A DNA stretch of 64,000 nt from Macrosoma leucophasiata (GCA_036365455.1 JAWQUS010000032.1:17368001-17432000); one strand, 5' to 3'. Shown: positions 1-11,318, counted from the stretch's first letter. Notes: generated by a model from the letters alone, not told the origin. A program made the numbers and translations.

Positions 1-1515
1 TAAGGTGGCACCGGTTACCACTGACCTGTAGATAGGCGGCGGTTGGGTTGCAGGAGCAGGCGCCATAACCATTATCGGCCCGGGCCCACCGGCTCTTTTT
101 TCCCCGGTTGGTGGGGGGAGGGGAGGAGGAATCCTGGCATTCTTCTTTCTTGCCTCCCTCTGGAACGCTGGGCAGCGCCGGTCATTGGCTGTATGCCCTC
201 CCGCGCAGTTGGCGCAGGTGGGCTGTTGATCACGGGAGCGTGGGCATTCGCTCCCCGGGTGGCCCTCCGCACATCGTACACAGCGCAAGGGGCGATGACA
301 GTTGGCGGAGGCGTGTCCGAAGGCTTGGCAACGGTGGCATTGTGGGGGTCCCTCCCTGGGTCGCCACGCCTCTACGGACACGCCCCTCAAATGCAGCAAC
401 TCCGTCGTCTGGAAAAGTCCGGCGAGGTCCACTGGGTCGACATGATCCATCTGAACAAAAAAGACGGCGCCGGGTCTGCCCCTCTTGGGGTAGACGGCGC
501 GTGCCGATCGGGCTGGGTAGCCCCTTGCACATAGGGCCTGCACTATATCCTCGGGTTCAGTGGTCCGGGGAAGCCCTCGGATACCCACCTTGGTAGGGCG
601 CTCCTCCGCAGGGGCGTAGCAGAACCACTCTATTTTGGCATCTGCCGCGGTGGCCTCGATGAGGTATGACTGCACGGCACGGTATTCCTCCGGCGTCTTC
701 GGCATGAACCGCACGCCGGCGCCGGTGGCTCTTGCATTGGGGGCATACCCCAACTTATTGGTGATGGCCGCAAGATGGCGCGGCCAGTGCGGCAATTTCT
801 CCACCACGAGTGGCGGGTAACTCCTCGCTAAAGACGTAGCTCCCTGCGGTGCTTGCGCGGGAGGCAATGAAGGCGGAGACGTGGCGCGCGGTGGCGGCGG
901 GTTGGTCACCACGGCCGCGTATGACACTGGTGCCGGCGTTGTTGGTTGCGCATCAGGGGTCAACGCTTGGCGCGCGTCGGCGTCGACAGATTTTCCCCAA
1001 CGCGGACTCTCAAGTGCCGCGTAGCTGGTGGATGGGCTCAAGGATGGCCCACTCTCCTCCTGGTAGTGGCCTTCTTCCGTTGAGGGATCAGAGGTCGACT
1101 GGCAGAGTCTCTTCTCGGCCTGGTTGTCAGAGCAGTCAAGCGATATCTCCCCACGCCGCCTCTTAACTTTCTCCGCGACAACCGCAGCGATAGTTGCGGG
1201 CGCTGAAGAGGGCGGGGAGGCGGCGGTGGGGGGTGGGGTAGATGCCGCCGTTGGTGGTGGCGGCGACGTAGTTGGCAACTCGGCCAAGTTGCACTCACAT
1301 AATTCCGCGGCGGTGTTTTCGCCGGCGGGGGTGGCTGCTGGTGTCAGCGGGGGGGGAGCGCAGTAGGGTGCAGGAACTAATTGGACCCCGCGCTCCCCTA
1401 TCTCGCCGGTGGGTATGTTTGGCCGGACTGCCTCGCGCACCGGTATCCCAGTGCGCGCGGTCCGACGCGAGCCTTGTTCACAGGGGGGAGAGGGAGGGGA
1501 GCCCCTCTCCGCCAT
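1..1515 (-). CDS. LINE ORF1 (gag-like) protein, 3' end outside window
   Basis: An uninterrupted reading frame of 505 codons starts at ATG 1515-1513 and runs off the window at base 1, so the C-terminus is missing. Residues 1-290 are low-complexity and rich in Pro, Ala, Ser and Thr. Around residues 295-390 the sequence resembles the pre-C2HC region of insect non-LTR retrotransposon ORF1 proteins (KVGIRGLP near 310). Three CCHC zinc knuckles follow: C393-x2-C-x4-H-x4-C406, C412-x2-C-x3-H-x4-C424 and C434-x2-C-x3-H-x6-C448. The tail is basic and Pro-rich. ORF1 proteins of this kind bind the element's RNA and form the retrotransposition particle. The high GC content contrasts sharply with the AT-rich flank. 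The absence of stops suggests a young, possibly complete LINE whose ORF2 would lie left of base 1. I place it in the Jockey/I group with moderate confidence. Confidence 0.85.
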   Translation of the reverse strand, partial: MAERGSPPSPPCEQGSRRTARTGIPVREAVRPNIPTGEIGERGVQLVPAPYCAPPPLTPAATPAGENTAAELCECNLAELPTTSPPPPTAASTPPPTAASPPSSAPATIAAVVAEKVKRRRGEISLDCSDNQAEKRLCQSTSDPSTEEGHYQEESGPSLSPSTSYAALESPRWGKSVDADARQALTPDAQPTTPAPVSYAAVVTNPPPPRATSPPSLPPAQAPQGATSLARSYPPLVVEKLPHWPRHLAAITNKLGYAPNARATGAGVRFMPKTPEEYRAVQSYLIEATAADAKIEWFCYAPAEERPTKVGIRGLPRTTEPEDIVQALCARGYPARSARAVYPKRGRPGAVFFVQMDHVDPVDLAGLFQTTELLHLRGVSVEAWRPREGPPQCHRCQAFGHASANCHRPLRCVRCAEGHPGSECPRSRDQQPTCANCAGGHTANDRRCPAFQREARKKNARIPPPLPPPTGEKRAGGPGPIMVMAPAPATQPPPIYRSVVTGATL

Positions 1516-1640
1516 CTTCACTCTTCGGCAGCTCTTCGACGTGACTTCGCTGCCCGGCGACTGTCGGCCGTTTTCCTTGTGCAATTAAATTGCACTACGA
1601 AAACGGCCTCAACTACTCGAACAGCACTGCACTAACGTTC
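1516..1640 (-). other. Probable 5' UTR of the LINE
   Basis: GC-rich sequence immediately upstream of the ORF1 start and on the same strand. The exact 5' end of the element is not marked by a visible target-site duplication, so the outer limit is approximate. Confidence 0.45.
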
Positions 1641-1877
1641 AGTTCGTTTATTCTCTGAGCGTAACTACCGCGGAACACACATCCGAGCCCTCGATGGGCT
1701 TTCTACGCCTACGTAGGGTAGGAATACCGACGCACCGAGACTGGGGCGTTCGACGCAGCAGTAAGGTAACGCTGTGGTGAGCGAATTGCAAACTAACGTA
1801 AGAAGCACACTTCGATACGCATAGTTTCCCTTTCACTTCCCTAAGGCGTGCGAGGAGCGGTGTGCGCACGTGTGACC

Positions 1878-1923
1878 GCGAGCAGCACCGGCGGCGAACT
1901 GCGAGCAGCACCGGCGGCGAACT
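1878..1923. repeat. Two tandem copies of a 23-bp GC-rich unit
   Basis: The unit gcgagcagcaccggcggcg+aact occurs twice back to back without mismatch (1878-1900 and 1901-1923). It lies between the LINE 5' end and the Helitron-like fragment. Confidence 0.8.
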
Positions 1924-1924
1924 G

Positions 1925-2050
1925 AACCAAATTTCTTTTTCAAACCTCTGTACCAAATTTCATTAAAATCGGTTCAGTCGTTTGGACGTGAAAAGGTAAC
2001 AGACAGACAGACAGAGTTACTTTCGCATTTATAATATTAGTAGGGAAGTA
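1925..2050 (-). mobile_element. Helitron-like 5' fragment
   Basis: On the minus strand this reads ACTAATATTATAAATGCGAA, then CTGT repeats and an AACCGATTTTAATGAAATTT block, as in the more complete copy at 14372-14568. The Helitron assignment rests on the shared 3' end of that copy. Confidence 0.5.
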
Positions 2051-2373
2051 GGGAAGTAGGGATAGGGAATAAGAGTTCGTTAGACTATTTTGGATTTAAA
2101 AAATTGTGATATTCAGGGGTGGGTCTTAGTTTTTGTGACGTAGGTAACAATTTTGGGGGGTCACAGAGAGTGTAACACAGCATGAAAATAAAGGGGGAGG
2201 GGGCCGAAAAAGACTAATTTTAGCGTGTCGTACTTTATGGACGGCTCCTAATGTGGTGGTGCCTCCCGTGCCTCCCGTGCCTCCGTCCGTGAGCTCCGCC
2301 GCCACCTCTAACACGGATCATCAGACCAATATCAGATGATGATTATACTTATTTACTCGTTACTATAAAATAC

Positions 2374-2670
2374 AACTGCTTCAGTAGCCTAGTGGTAGCA
2401 CAGACCACTACTGCTATGCTGGGGTCCTGGGTCTAGCAGAGACAACGGTGTAATCCTTTAACTGTGGTTCTATTGCGATTTTTCCATTTTCTGTAAGTTT
2501 CCCAGTACCTCAGAGTATGGTAAGGTCCCGGAGATGTAAATAGGCTGTTACGTGGACCAAAACGTTACCGGCGAATCGTGGGTGTTTGGATTTATGCTTG
2601 AATGCATGCGTAAATGCATGCATTCGAACATAAATGCATGCTCTGCCTAACTCTCCGGGGATTACGTTAC
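2374..2670 (+). mobile_element. tRNA-derived SINE, family 1
   Basis: The copy starts with a tRNA-like head containing an A-box-like GTAGCCTAGTGGTAGC and runs to the family tail (CGGGGATTACGTTAC). The B box is damaged (GGGTCTAGCAG in place of GGGTTCGATTC), so this is an old copy. Other copies lie at 15943, 19716, 22086, 35380, 52842 and 58221. Confidence 0.75.
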
Positions 2671-2693
2671 ATTTTTTTAAAATAATAATAATG

Positions 2694-2865
2694 CGGTGTA
2701 AGATGACCGTTTGATTCGAAAGGTTGAGGGTTCGATCCCCGCACCGGGAAAAATATTTGTATCGCCTACAGATATTTGTTTCGGATCTGCGTGTTTGTGT
2801 ATGTGTACAACGGCACCCACGACACAGGTTTATACCTACTGTGGGGCTGTGAGTGTAAACGTTTT
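2694..2865 (+). mobile_element. tRNA-derived SINE, family 2
   Basis: A second tRNA-like SINE family. It has a B-box-like GGGTTCGATCCCCGC and a body with ATATTTGT...CTACAGATATTTGTTTC, and ends in GTGGGGCTGTGAGTGTAAAC. The tRNA 5' part is truncated. Sister copies: 13738-13912, 15583-15737 and 59733-59910. Confidence 0.75.
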
Positions 2866-3219
2866 TTTTTTTGTCTTTTATTTGAACCCAAAAACTCTGA
2901 TTTGGGAGAGGACAGGCAACCAGGTGCTGCTTGGAGTACAATATTTATTTATGGATACGGTAAAAAGTTTATTTTGGATTGTCATTTAAAAACATACCTA
3001 ATGAGCAGAAATCGGGACGATATCGGCTCGCGGGTCGAGTTCTTCCGGCGGGGTTTCCTGCTTACTTCGATAACGAAATATTATGTACGGACTCTAGTGA
3101 TGGCTATAATAATTAGGTACCTATATCAAAAACGTAATGTATCAGTAAAATAAATGTTTTTTATTATTATTTCTGTCAAAATAAACTTAACGCTTAACTG
3201 AATGAAGTCAACTTTTTTA

Positions 3220-3270
3220 CTGGTGGTAGTGCTCCAGTGACGGAGCTCGCGGGCGTAGGCACCACCGTGG
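3220..3270 (+). repeat. A-family repeat, 5' fragment
   Basis: Matches the opening of the most abundant repeat in the window (GGTGGTAG.GCTCCAGTGACGGAGCTCGCGGGCGTAGGCACCACCG). I call this family 'A'. Full copies are about 275 bp and end in CTTGTTTGCCACTTCCATTACATAAAAA, which suggests a retroposon with an A-rich 3' end. Confidence 0.7.
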
Positions 3271-4468
3271 ACTATGACGGCTACTTTAGTTCTCATTTCT
3301 GATTCAATCTGTCTGTTGTTTTTTCAAGTAACGGAACAAGATAAACAGATAATATAAAATATCTTTTAATATATAATTGGCGTATATTTCGTGGAGCTGT
3401 GTGAACATTCGGTCACATTATATAAACTACACAATGGATTATTTTTTTTTTAGTATCATGCGAAGCCGTTTTGTGCATAATAATACAAAGAGTATCTTCT
3501 AAATCCATAGATTTTTTTAAACACAAGGTCTTTCTGTCTGTCTTTTTACAATGTTTTTAGATTTAATCCACTTATTTTCATATTTACGATATTATTAAGT
3601 AGATATTCGTTTTGTTACCTACATGAAATGTACTAAGTATAAAAGAAATAGCGACAGTTAAGTGCGCGACTCGCACTTGCATTTTTTCGTGTGGCGATTG
3701 CATTTTCTCTCCTTACGACGCGCAATGTTGTGGGCGTCTTAGGGGTAGGCTTTGACTATTACCCTGTTGGAATGGGTTGACCGCCATTGTTCGGTTGGCT
3801 GACTGCACGGGAAAAAAGGGGTGACGTCCCAACGCGTTCACCACAACCTACTGTACGTTAAATAAAATAATGTAATGCTTATTTTGTTGAATGCCCAACA
3901 CTAGTCGGGGTTGTGACCGATCCGACCTACCAACAGCTCCATACGAGGCCTCCGCATTGTGCTCATTAGTGACATTTAATAAATTTGCGGCTTTCCCTAT
4001 AGATAATAGTGGATTTATAACGGTATGAGTGACTATTGACACCATCATTCGAGTTTTTAACCAGAAGTGTATTGTTGTGTGGCTGCCCTTTGACACGTAA
4101 GTTTATTATAATTAATTTACTTGATTTTTAGGGTTCCGTACTTGAAAATGAAAATACGGAGCCCTTGTAATATCACTCGTGTTTCTATAAGTTTGTCAGC
4201 CGATTTGCTTTGGAGTGGCCAATTGAGTTGAAAGGTACACGTATGTATCAGTGACTCAAACAGGGCGATAAGGGGACTAGCGAGCCCACTCTTCGGGAAT
4301 AAATAAGATTTTATTTAAAAAAATGCATACTATCAAATAGAAAGCTCTTATTGCAAAGATGTTAAAATCTTTTTGTTTTATAATTTTAAACTAAATAGTT
4401 ACTTGTGCAGTCATTTAACAATATGTTCGAAAAATGACCATTCCTCCCTTATTTCCGAAAAATCCAAT
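3271..4468. other. AT-rich non-coding stretch
   Basis: No credible exon or recognisable repeat body. It contains homopolymer runs. A TAGGGTTCCGTA motif near 4129 recurs in degraded insect repeats. Confidence 0.5.
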
Positions 4469-4759
4469 TACTGCTATTGGTGGGAGAGTTGTCGAGGGCG
4501 TAGGCACCACCGCATTACCTAATCTATCGTTATCTATCCGCCGCCAAATGGTAGTGTCTAGGACTGTCGTGTTCCGGTTAAATGGTCATGTATGGCTCTA
4601 TAATAACCATCACAGAGACATAGGTACCACCTTAGTTCTCAGCGGTTGCAATGTATCTGAATTTTGATCTTTGTTTTAAATGTAGATTGTCTGAAGTCAT
4701 CATTTTACATCAATGTGAGCTGCATGCTTGTTTTCCATCTGCGTTACATAAAAAAAAAA
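4469..4759 (+). repeat. A-family repeat, diverged copy
   Basis: Recognisable over nearly its full length (GGCGTAGGCACCACCGCATTACC to TGCATGCTTG...TACATAAAAAAAAA) but with many substitutions, so it is an old insertion. Confidence 0.7.
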
Positions 4760-4821
4760 CCTTACTTCACAGACGCATTTAAATTTTGCGCTTACTGTAC
4801 AGTGCTCATCAATAAATATTA

Positions 4822-5173
4822 CACATCGAGCTTATGAAAGATACAATCGGCTAGTATCGGCTTCGTAGAGCGTTATCTCTGCTACACACTAACCCCCTTA
4901 TTCATAAACGTATAATTTAAACGTTAGAATGCTTTGTCTTTGTCAGTTGCATTGTCAAATGTGCATGATAGAAAGATACAAAGGAGAGATTAGCAACACT
5001 GTAGCTAAAATACGTTTATGATTAAGAGTATGTATCTACGTAAGCATCCGTAGTCCGTATTGGTCAAAATTTGATCCAAATGGTCGCCAAACGTCAGATA
5101 GGTAAGGTGCGAAAGAGATAACGCTCTACAGACCCGAAATAAGCCGAAGTCTCGTTTCTAAGGTCGATGTGCG
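4822..5173. mobile_element. Palindromic MITE, family C, split by another MITE
   Basis: The left half (ACACATCGAGCTTATGAAAG to CGTTATCTCTGCTACACAC) and the right half (TACGTAAGCATCCGTAGTCCG to TCGATGTGC) match an uninterrupted family member in reverse at 42151-42350. The gap between the halves is the family H MITE at 4890-5031. Confidence 0.7.
4890..5031. mobile_element. Harbinger-like palindromic MITE (family H), nested
   Basis: It starts with TAACCCCCTTATTCATAAACG and its right end is a degraded inverted copy. The core TAGAATGCTTTGTCTTTGTCAG pairs with a later inverted partner. Four better copies (24566, 43154, 48518 and 53098) have TTA at one or both ends. Confidence 0.75.
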
Positions 5174-6280
5174 CAATATATATTGTTGGGTACTGTACTT
5201 ACTTACTTTTTCGTATTTAGGTAGGTACCTGTCAGCTCGCGAGAAAAATATGACAATAGGCAATCGGACAGCTATCGGAAATAAATGTAAACTATGATTA
5301 GAATGAATGTTTGTGAAATAATACAATGACTCATTCAATATTTTCGTCAAATATTAATGATTTATATTTTTAAATTGCAATATAAAATGTAATCATTTTT
5401 ATATTTTTTATCTGTGCTCCATGTTGAACGAAACATCAATCACAGGATGTGATGTCATATGTTTGTACAACAAATATTTAACACAAATGATACTTATTTT
5501 TATTGGCCCTTTTTTTTTGGATATTTTCTACGTTATTTACAGGAAAAATAAGTTATACGAAATTCAACAAAATTAATTTGCACTTGGTTAGTCGTATGGA
5601 ATTAAAAGATTCACTTTAATTGCAAACAATTGACGTCACATTGTTCAGAGTCATTCGGCACCGTTTACGCGGCATTTTCGAAATTATAAAATGTATGTGT
5701 AGTTTCTGATACTTGAACATGTTTAAATAATAAAATTAATATTTTTTTATGGTTAAATAAACGTATAAAGAATAATTTTAGACACATTCTCAAAAGTTGT
5801 CCGATTCCCTATTGTTTTCAATTGTTCATTCGCCGCCGGTGGTCAATTGTGTCTTGACGATCTAGGACTATATATTTCGTTTTAAAATCCTACTTATCAT
5901 GAAACCTAACTTTAATGAGCCAATGAAAAAAGAAGAGAAGAAATAGAGAAGACAAAGAGAAAAAACAACTCATGTCCGCTGCGGCTCATCGTATGGCAGT
6001 TTGCTTGGTTATATTGCCAGCTGCCTAGCGAAGGGCAACAGATTGACAGGGTTTATCCACATCTCACAAATTTCGAAGAAGAATTGCGAAGAACTTCGTC
6101 ATACATCAAGCAGAAGTACTTCGGAAGCCAACGGATGTTTATACATATTGATGATTATTCTTATGCCGGATATACACGCTATTTTTAGGTAAATTTAGGT
6201 TTACACAAATAAAACGTGCCTTGTGTGCCACTTTGCGCGAAACTCATACAACAACCATCATTGTTAGCTTGTGTAAACAT
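5174..6280. other. AT-rich non-coding stretch
   Basis: No exon with coding character on either strand and no repeat body that I recognise. Confidence 0.5.
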
Positions 6281-6754
6281 AAAGGAGATGTTGCGAGCTC
6301 GGCTCTGGTTCGTACACGTCCTCAAAAAATAAGTAAAATATAGAAGAATCCGAAAAAAATGCAATTAATTTATTCAAGAATATATTTTAGAGTTACAACC
6401 ACATTTAATTCAAACGATTTTATCATTTTCAACTCTGTCAAACATGGCGGCGATACTGCCGACACTTGGGATCAATCGATTTCAATAGTATTTAGAAAAT
6501 ATTACTTTTTTCGCCAACTACCATATAATCAAAATACAATTTAAAAAATGAAAATGTCAAAATGACATCGCCCGTTATATTCGCCATGTTGGTTGGGTTG
6601 CAATTCTAACTGCAAATAATGTTTTGTAACTGCAAACAAAGCTAAATAAGTGAAAATATGCAGTAAAAAACGTTTTTATATTGATTTTGCCTGTTTAATG
6701 ATATTTTATACAATACATGGCCGGAGGTCCATACATTTTTGCAACATCTCCTTT
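6281..6754. mobile_element. Non-autonomous TIR element, AAAGGAGATGTTGC type
   Basis: The termini are inverted repeats: AAAGGAGATGTTGC on the left and GCAACATCTCCTTT on the right. A second copy with the same ends and shared interior lies at 39531-40070. The interior has no transposase frame, so it must be mobilised in trans. The flanks (TGTAAACAT and CGTAAATAA) are only loosely similar, so the superfamily is undetermined. Confidence 0.7.
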
Positions 6755-7261
6755 GCGTAAATAAAACTTTTCCACCGTGATTTCTCCGTCGCTAAACCAT
6801 GTGGCGCCCTGGACTATCTCTTACTCCGAGAGTAGATTGGCATTACTTTTCTCATCTCTTACTCTGTGTTTATTTTAATATCTGCTGATTTCAATATTTT
6901 GTATATATACCTTGGAATATAACGCTCAGTCTATGTTTAATAAGGCTGCAGGTGTGTAACCGGCATTAAGACCGACTTTAATCAAACTTTAATTTTTTTT
7001 TTTTTTAATTTGAGTTAGTATTAATTATTGGGAAATTATTATTGTAAAATTATTAAATTGCTAAGATGTTTTTTTTTAAAGTGCCGACTGAATTTTTTAT
7101 TTTCGGATTTTTTTCAGATCATATGACTTTTGGAACCGCTGGAGAATGACAGATAATGTCTCTTTTTCCTTTCTCTATTCTCTTAGTTTGTAAAAGGGGA
7201 AACGAGACATTCTATGATATACTTCCCGACATTGGAATATTATGGGTATTTAGTTTTATCT

Positions 7262-7487
7262 TTTTTTTTTAATGTTATGGAAGTGGCAAACAAGCATGCA
7301 GTTCACATTGATGTTAAGTGATGACTGCAGCCTATAGACACCCACACAAAGACCAAGGTAAAAATGCAGATGCGTTGCCACTCCTGAGGCCTAAGGTGTT
7401 ATGCCTCTGTGCCGGAAATTACATGGCCGTACATTACCACCTGACCGGAACACGATAGTGCTGAACACTACCACTACCGTAGGTAAC
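7262..7487 (-). repeat. A-family repeat
   Basis: Starts with the complement of the A-rich tail (TTTTTTTAATGTTATGGAAG) and runs to GTGCTGAACACTACCACTACCG, lacking the 5' end of the unit. Confidence 0.8.
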
Positions 7488-7498
7488 AAATCATCAAA

Positions 7499-7803
7499 AT
7501 CCGTTCAGTAGTTTCGGCGTGATTGACGGACAAACATCCAAACAAAGAAACTTTCACATTTATAGTATTAGTGTGATAATCACTCAGCATTCGGCCTTGC
7601 ACTGCTTGTACTTAACAAAGTGTTAATCTGGCAGAATCAGAATCAGCATGAAAAGAAAAAAAAGCGAATTGTTGTACATGTCAATTTACAAACAAAAAAA
7701 AATAGGTATATAATCAAGACCACCATAGAGATACATCTGTATAGGTAACAAATTTCATCAAAATCCGTTCAGTAGTTTCGGCGTGATTGACGGACAAACA
7801 TCC
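7499..7803 (-). repeat. Duplicated Helitron-like fragment
   Basis: The block AAATCCGTTCAGTAGTTTCG with GCGTGATTGACGGACAAACATCCA occurs at 7499-7546 and again at 7744-7803, with unrelated AT-rich DNA between. The first copy continues into CTTTCACATTTATAGTATTAG, the usual 5' end of the Helitron-like family read in reverse. Confidence 0.55.
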
Positions 7804-9027
7804 AGGGTTTCAGGGTTTTAGCTGACTTAGAATATAGGATATTTTTATCCCGCAAAAACGTTCCTGTGGGATGTGGGATGCCATAGGATGATTTGAAGTT
7901 CAAATGTTTATATTTTGAGATCCCATACAAAAAGAGCCTGGAAGTGATATGAACCTCATATAAATTATGATCGATATACATACAGGAGCTTGAATATAGG
8001 TAAATACATGGATGTGTTCAAGCATTGCATATAATCCTACGTCGTGATTGCTGTTGTACACAATACAAAGACATTATAAGAAATAGATCGACAATGATGG
8101 CCGTTAAGGTTTTCTTTCGACCGATGCAGAGATTTGGTGACCCGGAAAAAGTGTCCGTTTAATATACACTACTAAACATATATATACACTATATACATAT
8201 ACACTACACACAAAACAAAGATCAATAAAATATGTGGTAAAGGAGACGTTCCAAAATGTATGTATATATAAAAAAATGATATGAAATAAATGAATAAACT
8301 GAATATGGAGCTTGGGCCCGCACCTTGTACACTATATTGAAAGAAGAAGCATAAAATGCCTACTAAATCATTTTCAGCTATTCAAATCGTTTATTATAGG
8401 TACCTCCAATCAATTATCATAAGTACCTATATTACAAAAACAAGAATGCCATAGTAGCAATATGGGATATTGTTGTCATACAAAAATTACATAAAATTAA
8501 TGTTTCCGACAAAAAAAACAACGATTCCAATTACTTTTTGAGTCAATTAAGTTTGCAACAAATTAAGTTTCGTATTTCTTATAATGTCTTTGGCTCACTA
8601 ACCAATTACCCAGTTACATCTGACTAACCCTTTGCAGAGCCCTTGGTGTGAAATTGTGAACTTGACCTATGTAAAGGCTCGATAATTTTAATAACATGCA
8701 CATATATCAACCTCCTACGTACATATCTTAATAATTGTTCAATGAAAAAACACAGCATTCTTTATTCCATAATTGTAATAAAATTAATAAGAACTTGTTT
8801 TGATGCACCAAGTAAATAGTAATTCAATTACTTTTCAAGTTAAATTGTTGTTTACTACCTTGGCTTAAAATACATATTCATTTGTGATGTTGAAATATAA
8901 TACTCGTTAACTTTTCGAGTGTAGTGACCGCAAGGACGAAGAAAAATCCATGTAGTTTGCCATTTCCACGCGGTGTCGAAAAAACAGAAATTAATATTTA
9001 GATTTCTGTATAATAATGGAAACCCTA
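7804..9027. other. AT-rich non-coding stretch
   Basis: AT-rich, with short ATATACAC runs near 8160-8210. No gene or complete repeat was recognised. Confidence 0.5.
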
Positions 9028-9640
9028 GATACGTCGCACTGCTGGGCACGAGTCACTCCCCTTTTTATGGGGAGGCCTGGAGACGCCAACACGCTGCTCC
9101 AATGCGGGTTGGTGGCATAGAGCAACGCGGCCCACCGGTCGCGGCGGACCGGAAGGAAGTAGCCATAACATTTATCACCGATGCAAAACAGTCTGTCATT
9201 TTTTGCGGGGGGAAATACGTGTGACACACACTCACACTACAAATATCATCTATTACTACGAAACTCACACCTTGACTTTAACATAATACATAAACAATTT
9301 CACGCATACATTTAAATATCTGGGCGACAGGCATAGGACCATTTGGTTTTGGTCTTGTACTTTGACAGAGGGGAAAGCCTGCATATGGCTATTCCCCTCC
9401 GGTCCGCCGGTGGCCCGTGTTGCTCTATGATTGGTGGAGATACGGATTAGTGGCCAACCCGCTGTTGGATGTTTTCAAACCGCCCCGTTAGATAGCACCC
9501 GAGACCGACGGCTTAACGTGCCCTCCGAAGCACGGAAACGCACATTATTTTAAATTTGCCACTTTCTGTCACCCTTGACACACCCGACCGCACCCGTATC
9601 GCACAACCGAGTAAATCGCTTGCGATCTATGGTCGGTACT
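9028..9640 (+). repeat. Family D repeat, interrupted
   Basis: The two parts (9028-9115 and 9430-9640) are contiguous in the copy at 33548-33905 (CGTCCCACTGCTG...CTCCAATGCGGATTGGTGGAG...GGCCAACCCGCTGT). The gap is the TIR element at 9116-9429, so this copy was present before that insertion. Confidence 0.75.
9116..9429. mobile_element. TIR element with 8-bp TSD (CATAGAGCAAC family)
   Basis: The ends are CATAGAGCAACGCGG and its inverse (GTGTTGCTCTATG). It is flanked by GTTGGTGG on the left and ATTGGTGG on the right, an 8-bp duplication with one substitution, inside a family D repeat. It has no transposase. Sister copies: 21551-21987 and 27972-28264. Confidence 0.8.
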
Positions 9641-9654
9641 TGCGGTCAAAATTC

Positions 9655-9850
9655 AGTTTCCATCCTTGAGACCTTAGTCGTTATGTCTCTGTGATACTAG
9701 TTACTCGTATTACAGAGCCATACATTTTCTACCATCTAACCGGAACACGATAGTGATTAACATTATCATTTGGCGGCAGATAGATATGTAATGTGGTGGT
9801 ACCTACGCCCTAGAGTTCCTACACTGGAAACTGGATCCCTATACCACCAT
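9655..9850 (-). repeat. A-family repeat, diverged
   Basis: Contains CTAACCGGAACACGATAGTG, then a TTGGCGGCAGATAG block, the family middle and 5' end, and ends at the ACCACCAT complement. Diverged. Confidence 0.6.
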
Positions 9851-10224
9851 TAAATTATATTATTTCATAATCAGGTTTCATAATCAAACTTGTCTACACT
9901 TTAAAAAAGCACAAAGTTGATACATTCAAATCTTAATTATTGTTTTTTTATTATATTGAAACATTGTGAAGTGGTCAACTACATTTAAATATGTAGTGCA
10001 GTGTGTCTGCTCATCTTCTACCGGTCTGCCATACGACGCATATTCCGGTTATTGTTACCGGAATAAAACAAAAAAAAGGTTGTTTTGAACGCATCAATCC
10101 CCTGCAGCCTTGCATACTCGAATTGATGAGCATTTCGCCCGAACTAACCGGGCATACTAGAATGAAATCACAGGCTATGTATAAAAATGCCTCTATTTCT
10201 TGCAAAGGGTAGGCAGACGTATTC

Positions 10225-10385
10225 CATTTATATGCGTCATTACCAAGATCGAGTACTGTTTGAGGATGGGGTTAAGAGAGATCTCTTCATACACGCACGC
10301 CGATTCCTACGGCGTGCGTGTATGAAGAGAATGATGAATGTAGAAGAAGCACGGGAGGTGTTAAAGGACTTGGTGTGAAGATACA
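10225..10385 (+). pseudogene. LINE RT C-terminal fragment with palindrome
   Basis: Encodes pieces matching the LINE relics at 12010 and 25880 ([17 protein letters not shown]). The segment that should read S-L-R-N-R is replaced by a perfect 21-bp inverted repeat (arms 10282-10302 and 10310-10330, 7-nt loop). Confidence 0.65.
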
Positions 10386-10410
10386 TACAGACAGTCCCCA
10401 GCAAGTATTA

Positions 10411-10570
10411 AGTATTGCACATCGAGCCTACGAAAGAGAGAATCGTACGAGCTCTACGAACTCGAAACTAGCCGATTTATTTCTGCTGCACACTGACTAC
10501 GCAAGCACTGATTGAGCGGTATGGGTCAAAACTTGATCAAAATAGTCGATAAACGTCACAGCGATAACAT
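10411..10570. mobile_element. Palindromic MITE, family C
   Basis: Runs from GCACATCGAGCCTACGAAAG to GTCGATAAACGTCACAGCGATAAC, matching the family at 4822, 35940 and 42151. Confidence 0.6.
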
Positions 10571-10741
10571 TTTTTCAAAGGCTGCGTTTAAAATGCTTTC
10601 TACATTTTATTTTAAACTAGCTTACGCCCGCGGTTCTATGGTGTGTTTTAGCTATAAGATCGACTTTGGACTTCTTTAGTCTGATATTCAAGACTTGTAG
10701 TAGTACTTATATAATTATTATCATTAAACAATTATTATCTT

Positions 10742-10850
10742 ACTAGCTGACCCGGCAAACTTCGTATTGTCTCACAATGAAATAATGTGTCAAAGGTTTG
10801 ATAGATACGGACAATTTGTATAGGAAAATGAAATAAAATGTAGAGATTTT
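10742..10850 (+). repeat. RTE-like or Helitron-like repeat fragment
   Basis: CTAGCTGACCCGGCAAACTTCGTATTGTCTC...AATGAAATAATGTGTCAAAG parallels the longer copy at 49553-49826 and the reversed copy at 57430-57676. Confidence 0.55.
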
Positions 10851-11263
10851 TTGAATGAAAATGAAATGAAATAAAATGTTTAATTTTTGTTTTATAGTTT
10901 CATGGTCATAATATTAATAATCATTATTATTGCATAATCTTCTTTCGTCTTCTTTCTTCTTGCTCTCACTTTGGTGACTGATCACAAACTTTGTTATTGT
11001 AAATTCTTCTTGTGTGATGTTATATATGCAAAGCTTACATCGTCAAAATGTCAATATTTTAAAATAATCTATGTATTTATGCATCGTAGTTTGAACTGTA
11101 ATAGTAAGAAAACTGTAATAGTAGTATGTACTAAGGTTTGGTATATACACTTTTTGAATATTGCAAATGCAACAATGATCCAAGATAAGACTACTGTACT
11201 GTACTGTTCTTTAATATGTGTGATTGTAATAAAAAATATTTACTTACTTAAAATTTTTATATG

Positions 11264-11266
<3 letters not shown>

Positions 11267-11318
<52 letters not shown>

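Noticed and set aside
43..596. Plus-strand open frames of about 160 codons
   Set aside because: They are shadows of the intact minus-strand LINE ORF1; GC-rich coding DNA leaves open frames on the other strand.
1124..1544. Plus-strand Gly/Ala-rich frames
   Set aside because: Also shadows of the Pro/Ala-rich N-terminus of ORF1.
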